Part shown: positions 58,635 through 64,000 of the stretch, one piece after another | Position numbering within the stretch: the stretch's first letter is position 1 | How the letters are laid out: each line of letters begins with the position of its first letter | DNA from: Oxalobacter vibrioformis | GTDB taxonomy: Bacteria; Pseudomonadota; Gammaproteobacteria; Burkholderiales; Burkholderiaceae_D | Assembly (NCBI RefSeq): GCF_027118995.1 | Contig: NZ_CP098242.1 | Span: 1,426,001 to 1,490,000 of the forward strand | DNA: 64,000 nt | Reading direction: 5' to 3' | Translations under genes and position numbers: made by a program | The notes under the pieces: model-generated | Database searches by the model: none | The model's input: the letters and a program-made list of their open reading frames with translations, nothing else | Told to the model about the DNA's origin: nothing

Positions 58635-60374
58635 ATGAAACATAAAGCAGTTGATACAGTTAGTTTGGTATGGGGCTTATTGCCAGTCAAGTCGAGAAGA
58701 CAGGCAAAACTTCTAGTGGTAATGATGGCAGTTGCAACCATTCTGGAAACAATTGGCCTTGGAATGATCATTCCCTTTCTCGGCTCTCTTGTGGCATCCA
58801 ACTCGAGCGAAATTGCCAGTGGTGGAATGCTCGGTAATTTGAATGTTTTCTTCGCGCAATTTTCCTTGGGAGAGATTACACTTGGATTGCTCGTATTATT
58901 TACTTTTAAAAATATCTATTTGGCAATTCAGACATATTTCCAGAGCAAATTCATTTTCACACTTGAGGCGCACCTTTCCATACGTTTATTACGTCTTTAT
59001 CTTGAAAAACCTTATTCATTCTTCCTTAACCATAATTCTGCCCAGCTTATACGTAATATTATCGGAGAAGTCGGTAGTTTTTGTCACTATGCGGTCGCTC
59101 CACTTTGCATTCTTATTTCCGAGATTTTGATTGGTGTAGGTATTTTATGCGTACTGATAGCGGTCAATCCGCTCGGTGCTATTCTAATGGTCGGATTGCT
59201 AGGATTTATCGGATATTTGTTTCATGCACGGGTTCGGCGGCTAATTCTTAAATGGGGAGAAGAGCGTCAGTATCATGAAGGCATGAGACAGCAAAAGCTG
59301 CAGGAATGCTTTGGCGTTTTGAAAGAGATAAAAATTGCAGGGCTTCAAAAACAATTTTCCGCCGCCTATGCAAAGCATGCGCATGGTAGTTGCAATGCCG
59401 GAAAACGCAATCAAACCCTTCAGAGCGTACCTAGGCTTTTTCTTGAGGTGATGGCAGTGTTCGTACTTGTGCTTGTAGTCTTGTTTGCCGGTGCAACTGA
59501 AACTGCGTCAGTTATTCCGATTATCGGCCTATATGCGGCGGCCGCCTTCCGCTTAATGCCGAGTGCCAATCGTATTATGAACGGATTGCAGGCTATACGG
59601 TATTCGTATCCAAGCATTACTCTGTTATCAGAGCTCTTTGCGTCAGGGAATTCCTCTGATGTACAGGCTATCAGGCGCCCACTTCCTTTTAGGCAAAATA
59701 TATGCCTAAGTAACGTAGATTTCTGCTATGCAGATAGCCAAAAACCTGTTCTACGGTCAGTAAATCTGCAAATCAATAAGGGTGAAATCATCTGTATAAG
59801 TGGGCCAAGCGGTGCGGGAAAATCCACTTTAATAGACATATTGTGTGGGTTATTGCCACCTAGTTCGGGTACTGTTCTGGTTGATGGCATAGGCATTGAC
59901 GATAATGAGGAAAGCTGGCAAAAGTATATTTCCTACGTTCCTCAAACCATCTTTCTCGTGGATGGCACGATAAAGGAGAATATTACTTTAGGCGAAGAAG
60001 AGGCACTGATTGACAGTGAAAGACTCCGGGATGTGGTAAGAATATGTGGATTAGAGGAAATGGTAAACAGTCATCCTGAAAATCTCGACATTGATGTGGG
60101 CGAACGAGGAGCAAAAATTTCTGGTGGTCAAAAACAAAGGATAGGTTTGGCTAGAGCGATATATCGAGCAAAGGAGGTGTTGGTATTAGATGAGGCGACA
60201 AATGCTTTAGATGCCCATATAGAAAATGAAGTTATCTCAAATATAGGCCAGTTGAAAGATAAGATGACTGTTATCTGGATTACGCATGGAACAACGCCAT
60301 TAAAATATGCGGACAAACTCATCACTGTCAAGAACAACACCACAAGCATGCAAGAGATCAAGAGGGAAAAGTAG
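58635..60374 (+). CDS. ABC transporter, permease fused to ATPase (PglK/MsbA-like)
   Basis: 579 residues. Six membrane helices in about 1-320, then a nucleotide-binding domain: Walker A GPSGAGKSTLID, signature ISGGQKQRIGLARAIY, Walker B VLVLDEATNALD, switch His WITHGT. Layout and length fit PglK-type flippases of lipid-linked oligosaccharides, which would suit this locus; a general MsbA-like exporter is the alternative. Confidence 0.88.
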   Translation: MKHKAVDTVSLVWGLLPVKSRRQAKLLVVMMAVATILETIGLGMIIPFLGSLVASNSSEIASGGMLGNLNVFFAQFSLGEITLGLLVLFTFKNIYLAIQTYFQSKFIFTLEAHLSIRLLRLYLEKPYSFFLNHNSAQLIRNIIGEVGSFCHYAVAPLCILISEILIGVGILCVLIAVNPLGAILMVGLLGFIGYLFHARVRRLILKWGEERQYHEGMRQQKLQECFGVLKEIKIAGLQKQFSAAYAKHAHGSCNAGKRNQTLQSVPRLFLEVMAVFVLVLVVLFAGATETASVIPIIGLYAAAAFRLMPSANRIMNGLQAIRYSYPSITLLSELFASGNSSDVQAIRRPLPFRQNICLSNVDFCYADSQKPVLRSVNLQINKGEIICISGPSGAGKSTLIDILCGLLPPSSGTVLVDGIGIDDNEESWQKYISYVPQTIFLVDGTIKENITLGEEEALIDSERLRDVVRICGLEEMVNSHPENLDIDVGERGAKISGGQKQRIGLARAIYRAKEVLVLDEATNALDAHIENEVISNIGQLKDKMTVIWITHGTTPLKYADKLITVKNNTTSMQEIKREK

Positions 60375-60375
60375 C

Positions 60376-61533
60376 ATGATTTCCATTGTCATGCCAATTT
60401 ATAATGCAAAAGATACGCTTTCTGAGGCAATCGATTCTGCCTTGCAAAGTGGAGTTGCTAACCAGGAGATAATCTTGGTAGATGATGGTTCTACAGATGG
60501 CTCTTGGGATTTGATATCTCAATATCATGTTAACAATAATAGTATCAAGATTCATCGAAATAAGAGAAACAGGGGTGGCGGTGCCGCGCGTAATATTGGC
60601 ATTAGTCAGGCGAAAAATGAACTGATATTTGTTCTGGATAGTGATGATATCCTCGTTCCCGGATCGTTGCCTAGAGCGATAGATTTGTTAGAGAAAACTC
60701 GGGCAGATGGAATCGCAAATGGGTTTGCCAGTTGTTTTGTTGATGACCTCACGAATCCAAGTTTGACTTATAGATTTAAATCAGGTTGGGGAAAGTTTGA
60801 AGATTTAATCTCTCCTTCGCCTAATCCATTTATTGGTAATTTATTATTTACAAAGACAGCTTATAATTTGGCTGGGGGTTATCCCGAACATCATGGATTC
60901 GATACACAAGGTTTTGGGTATCGATTGCTTGCCGCAAATTGTAAAATTTATACTCCTGATTTTCAGTTGTACCACCAGCGCTTGCCTTCAAGGCCTTCCT
61001 ATTATATCCGCGAGGTAAAAGGTGGAAATTTACTCAGAAATTGGTTTTTAATTTTCATTGAGTTTTTGTACAAATTTCGTCCAGATATTCAAGATGTCAT
61101 TTTAAATTACGATTATAGAAATCCGAAAAAAGTTGCGATTGGTAAAAGTTTATTTGTCGATCTTTCAACATTGGCAATGAAAGAGAATATATTTGATTCG
61201 TTAAGAAAAAACATTGGGATGGTGGAGTTTATTAATGATGTCGAGGGAGACCCTACGGGATATGACAGGTTAAATTTAATTATTTATCTTGCAACAAGAG
61301 GAAAGATAACAGAGGCAATCAAGATAGCAGAAAAAATTGATAATCAAGCTCTTTTTGATAAAATTAATTCATTAATAATACTTATAGCATTTGGCATTCA
61401 TGGTTCTCTAATTCATCTTGAAGATTTGTTAACTGAGTTAGATTCAAAAAAAATAAAAAACGGCAAGAGACTGGAAATATTTATAGCTAGAGTTTCTAAC
61501 AAAATAAAGCGTTTATTGAGGAGGGAGTATTGA
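60376..61533 (+). CDS. Family 2 glycosyltransferase
   Basis: 385 residues from ATG 60376, one base after the ABC stop. GT-A domain in about 1-220: ISIVMPIYNAKDTLSEAIDS, VDDGSTDGSW, RGGGAARNIGISQA and FVLDSDDILVPGS (DxD type). The C-terminal 150 residues are helical and not recognised. Adds a sugar to the repeat unit. Very AT-rich. Confidence 0.88.
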   Translation: MISIVMPIYNAKDTLSEAIDSALQSGVANQEIILVDDGSTDGSWDLISQYHVNNNSIKIHRNKRNRGGGAARNIGISQAKNELIFVLDSDDILVPGSLPRAIDLLEKTRADGIANGFASCFVDDLTNPSLTYRFKSGWGKFEDLISPSPNPFIGNLLFTKTAYNLAGGYPEHHGFDTQGFGYRLLAANCKIYTPDFQLYHQRLPSRPSYYIREVKGGNLLRNWFLIFIEFLYKFRPDIQDVILNYDYRNPKKVAIGKSLFVDLSTLAMKENIFDSLRKNIGMVEFINDVEGDPTGYDRLNLIIYLATRGKITEAIKIAEKIDNQALFDKINSLIILIAFGIHGSLIHLEDLLTELDSKKIKNGKRLEIFIARVSNKIKRLLRREY

Positions 61534-62273
61534 GGTCCATCGTAATTAATGTTGAATACGGAGGATTGGGTGATCATTTATTTCATAGTCCGTTGCCACG
61601 CCTTTTAAAAGAAAGGAAACTGGCAGAAAGGGTTTTTATTTCATCAGAATCAGCGTATAGAAATGCTAAGTATTTTGACTTTATCTGGCGAAATAATCCA
61701 TATCTTGATGGGGTTTCTGACGCTCCAGCGACGCCTATTGTTTATCCAAAGCCAAAAATTAATAAGATAATGAATAAAATTGCATCAATGTATGAAATGC
61801 ACGGCATTGATGTGGAACTCGTTCCTGAGTTATATACTAAAATTGACTATAATGCTAAATATGCTGATATGGATTTTGTTGACTTGAACTACATATCTTT
61901 TGTCGGTGCATTTACTATACTTGATAAAATAAAAATATTAAAAAAGTATAAGAATTATTATGTTTTAAATCCGGATTACAGTATTTTGCCATTTTTAGGG
62001 GGGCGGGTTGTATACACAAGCAGTTTCAATGAATATGTTTCGCTAATATATTCTTGCCGAAATTTGGTTTGTTTAACCTCTGGTGGGGCAACATTAATGG
62101 CGGCATTTAAAAAACCTGTAACGGTTTTTTTTGGATATGGCCACCCAGAAACAAATAGACATTCAATGCACCAGAATATTATGATTGGAGGGGGTGGTTT
62201 TTTTAGGAAACAACTCTGCAGGGTTCTTTTTAAACGCAATCAATTGCGAATTCGATTCTCAAAGAACAAATAA
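61530..62273 (+). CDS. Unrecognised glycosyltransferase-like protein
   Basis: 247 residues from TTG 61530, overlapping the previous stop by four bases. N-terminus GGLGDHLFHSPLPRLLKERK resembles the start of GT9/heptosyltransferases, and CLTSGGATLMAAFKKPVTVFFG the C-terminal donor-binding part. The middle is not recognised. A GT-B enzyme of a reduced kind is the best guess, not proven. Confidence 0.6.
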   Translation: MRSIVINVEYGGLGDHLFHSPLPRLLKERKLAERVFISSESAYRNAKYFDFIWRNNPYLDGVSDAPATPIVYPKPKINKIMNKIASMYEMHGIDVELVPELYTKIDYNAKYADMDFVDLNYISFVGAFTILDKIKILKKYKNYYVLNPDYSILPFLGGRVVYTSSFNEYVSLIYSCRNLVCLTSGGATLMAAFKKPVTVFFGYGHPETNRHSMHQNIMIGGGGFFRKQLCRVLFKRNQLRIRFSKNK

Positions 62274-62957
62274 ATGAATGAGGCAAGCAAAACAAGGCGT
62301 GTTCGAGCACCAGATTTCGAGAAAAAATATCTGTCTGGACGGGTTATTGATATTGGAGCTGGAGCTGATCTAGTATGTCCGACTGCGGAGTCCTTTGACA
62401 AGGATGATGGGGATGCTAATTCGATTCTTGATTTTTTCTCTGAAAATACATTTGACTGTGTTCATAGCAGTCATTGTCTTGAACATATGGATGCACCAGA
62501 AAAAGCACTTCATGAATGGTGGAAGCTGGTTAAACCAGGTGGATATATGATAATAGTTGTTCCTGATGAATATTTATATGAACAGGGGTTTTGGCCAAGC
62601 ATGTTTAATACTGATCACAAGTTCACATTTAGAATCGGTGGATCTTCACAGTCGCGATTTTCCATTGATATAAAACTTCTTTGCGAGGCTTTGATAAATT
62701 GCGAAATTATACAATGCAAGAGGCAAACAGATAATTACAACCATAATCTAATTTTTGATAAAAAAAATAGACCTCGTGAGATGAAAAATTTCATTATAAA
62801 GAAGATGATTTCTCTCTGTTACAAAAGCCCACTTTTTATCAATATTTTTGGAAAATGGCTTGTCAATCAAGGTTATCCTCTAGATCAAACCATGGGGCAT
62901 GCATTGGCGCAAATCGAAATAATTATGAAAAAATCCATAAAGAAATTTCCAGAATAA
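62274..62957 (+). CDS. SAM-dependent methyltransferase (type 11)
   Basis: 227 residues. Immediately after the previous stop. SAM motif VIDIGAGADLVCP (about 25-35), FDCVHSSHCLEHMDAPEKAL, WKLVKPGGYMIIVVPDE. Class I fold. Target not readable, possibly a glycan sugar. AT-rich. Confidence 0.85.
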   Translation: MNEASKTRRVRAPDFEKKYLSGRVIDIGAGADLVCPTAESFDKDDGDANSILDFFSENTFDCVHSSHCLEHMDAPEKALHEWWKLVKPGGYMIIVVPDEYLYEQGFWPSMFNTDHKFTFRIGGSSQSRFSIDIKLLCEALINCEIIQCKRQTDNYNHNLIFDKKNRPREMKNFIIKKMISLCYKSPLFINIFGKWLVNQGYPLDQTMGHALAQIEIIMKKSIKKFPE

Positions 62958-63049
62958 TAAGTATAAAGCCTCTGTATTTGGGCGAAAGTTAAGTAAGTGC
63001 CTATGCAGAATATCACATTATATGATTTAGTAATTTATGAGGCAATCAA

Positions 63050-63922
63050 GTGTATTCTCTCTTGAATTCAGTCAAAAGAAAAATAAGCAGGCTTTTGGGT
63101 TTGCGTTTATCAAGCGCTCCCTTTATTAGTGGTGATTCTTTCCGAGCTATTGCAGACCATGTATTTGAGGAGGATTTCTTTCGTTTCGACCCTAAGAATT
63201 TGGGAGGTATTGTTTTTTGTGAAACTCATTTGCTGGGGAAATTTATTGAAGAAGTCTTGCCGAGCTTTTCTTCTCCATTTATTCTCATTACTCACAATAG
63301 TGATCACGGTGTTGAAACAAATCTTCACCAACTTACTGAATCCCCATTTCTGATTCATTGGTATGCACAGAACTGTACACTGGCACATAAAAAGTTGACC
63401 ACTATACCAATCGGGCTTGAAAATCGATGGTTTTATCATAATGGTGTGGTGGAGGATTTTTTCCGTTTACGTAAGTTTTTGCCGAATATTGCAAAAAAAT
63501 CAAGAATTTTATGGGGTTTCAGTATTGAAACCAATCCGATTGAAAGATCGGAAGCCGCAAGGGTCTTGGTGGAGCATTCATTCGCTGATCCAATCGCTCT
63601 TCCTCCTGACAAGTACCGCGAGCATCTTGCTCAGTATATGTTCGTTGCGTCTCCAGCAGGTAATGGGATAGATTGTCACCGCACTTGGGAAGCTCTTTAT
63701 CTTGATACTCTTCCTATTGTTGTCGGAAAAACATTTTATGATGCATTTCCAAATTTTCCCGGATTGATCTTGGACGATTGGAATCAACTTCTAAAACTTG
63801 ATATGGCTGAATTAGAATGTATCTACCGTGATAAGTATCCGACAATCAAAGAATTCATGATGCTTTGGTTTCCCTATTGGGAACAAGAAATTCTTAATAA
63901 AACCCTATCTACGTCTCCCTAA
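63050..63922 (+). CDS. Exostosin-like glycosyltransferase family protein
   Basis: 290 residues from GTG 63050. The C-terminal half has FVASPAGNGIDCHRTWEALYLDTLPIVV, a pattern like the exostosin/GT47 donor site (GNGxDxHRTWEAL). The N-terminal half is not recognised. No membrane helix. Likely transfers a sugar of the locus; rare type in such loci. Start not certain. Confidence 0.6.
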   Translation: MYSLLNSVKRKISRLLGLRLSSAPFISGDSFRAIADHVFEEDFFRFDPKNLGGIVFCETHLLGKFIEEVLPSFSSPFILITHNSDHGVETNLHQLTESPFLIHWYAQNCTLAHKKLTTIPIGLENRWFYHNGVVEDFFRLRKFLPNIAKKSRILWGFSIETNPIERSEAARVLVEHSFADPIALPPDKYREHLAQYMFVASPAGNGIDCHRTWEALYLDTLPIVVGKTFYDAFPNFPGLILDDWNQLLKLDMAELECIYRDKYPTIKEFMMLWFPYWEQEILNKTLSTSP

Positions 63923-63931
63923 TATTTCAAT

Positions 63932-64000
63932 ATGATTACCCTTGACGAGAATGATATTGCAGAGTTTATAACTCGTAGAAACCATGAGTATTCCAAAAAA
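63932..64000 (+). CDS. Start of a further gene, cut by the window end
   Basis: ATG 63932 begins an open frame of 23 codons (MITLDENDIAEFITRRNHEY, then SKK) that continues past the window. It starts nine bases after the preceding stop, so it belongs to the same operon. Too short to name. Confidence 0.5.
   Translation, partial: MITLDENDIAEFITRRNHEYSKK

Overview
The window is a stretch of a betaproteobacterial chromosome. Protein resemblance and gene order (queA-tgt-yajC-secD-secF; mlaFEDACB followed by an ABC-2 exporter, murA and hisGDCBHAFIE; sspA-sspB; htrA next to a NIF3-type gene) point to Oxalobacteraceae. An Oxalobacter-like gut organism is a guess from the moderate GC content and protein similarity, not something I could test.

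Layout. 1-8.6 kb (+): the 3' end of malQ, tRNA queuosine genes queA and tgt, a convergent DUF5071 gene, yajC-secD-secF, an isocitrate dehydrogenase with unusual cofactor-site residues, and a FAH-family hydrolase. 8.6-10.2 kb is a scar of mobile DNA: an intact IS481-family element with recognisable ends and an NCTAGN-type target duplication, a broken reading frame on both sides of it, and the 5' fragment of a P4-type integrase just downstream of a tRNA-Thr gene. 10.2-30.1 kb is mostly on the minus strand: sspB/sspA, a NIF3 protein, (htrA on plus), a HIT protein, nearly the whole histidine pathway, murA, an ABC-2 exporter, the Mla phospholipid-transport system and ettA. A palindromic, MITE-like element lies between mlaA and mlaC.

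30.2-47.4 kb: a potassium transporter gene (kup) broken by one missing base in a G run, an orphan rfbD, a MarR-regulated FUSC/DUF1656/HlyD/outer-membrane-factor efflux operon with a clear palindromic operator, rsmI (-), yraN, a DiaA-type SIS gene, two tandem BON-domain lipoproteins, a 5-formyl-THF cyclo-ligase (-), soluble lytic transglycosylase, cca and a metallo-hydrolase. 47.4-50.6 kb (-): lrgAB, a Sel1-repeat protein and a WecA/MraY-type glycosyl-1-phosphate transferase.

50.9-64 kb (+) is an exopolysaccharide/O-antigen type locus. It starts with an RfaH/NusG-family gene that has lost about 34 residues from the middle of its RNA-polymerase-binding domain. A strong palindrome/terminator follows, then an ops-like GGCGGTAGC element directly before an EPS-associated MarR-type regulator. 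Sugar-nucleotide genes come next: manC, fcl and gmd (GDP-L-fucose), ugd and a UDP-glucuronate decarboxylase (UDP-xylose). These are followed by an FkbM methyltransferase, a PglK/MsbA-like ABC flippase, a family 2 glycosyltransferase and several poorly known transferase-like genes. From about 55.4 kb the DNA becomes markedly more AT-rich than the backbone, which suggests horizontal acquisition. The predicted product is a surface glycan containing fucose and possibly xylose, made on a polyprenyl carrier loaded by the WecA-like enzyme. No CRISPR array, rRNA or recognisable riboswitch was seen.
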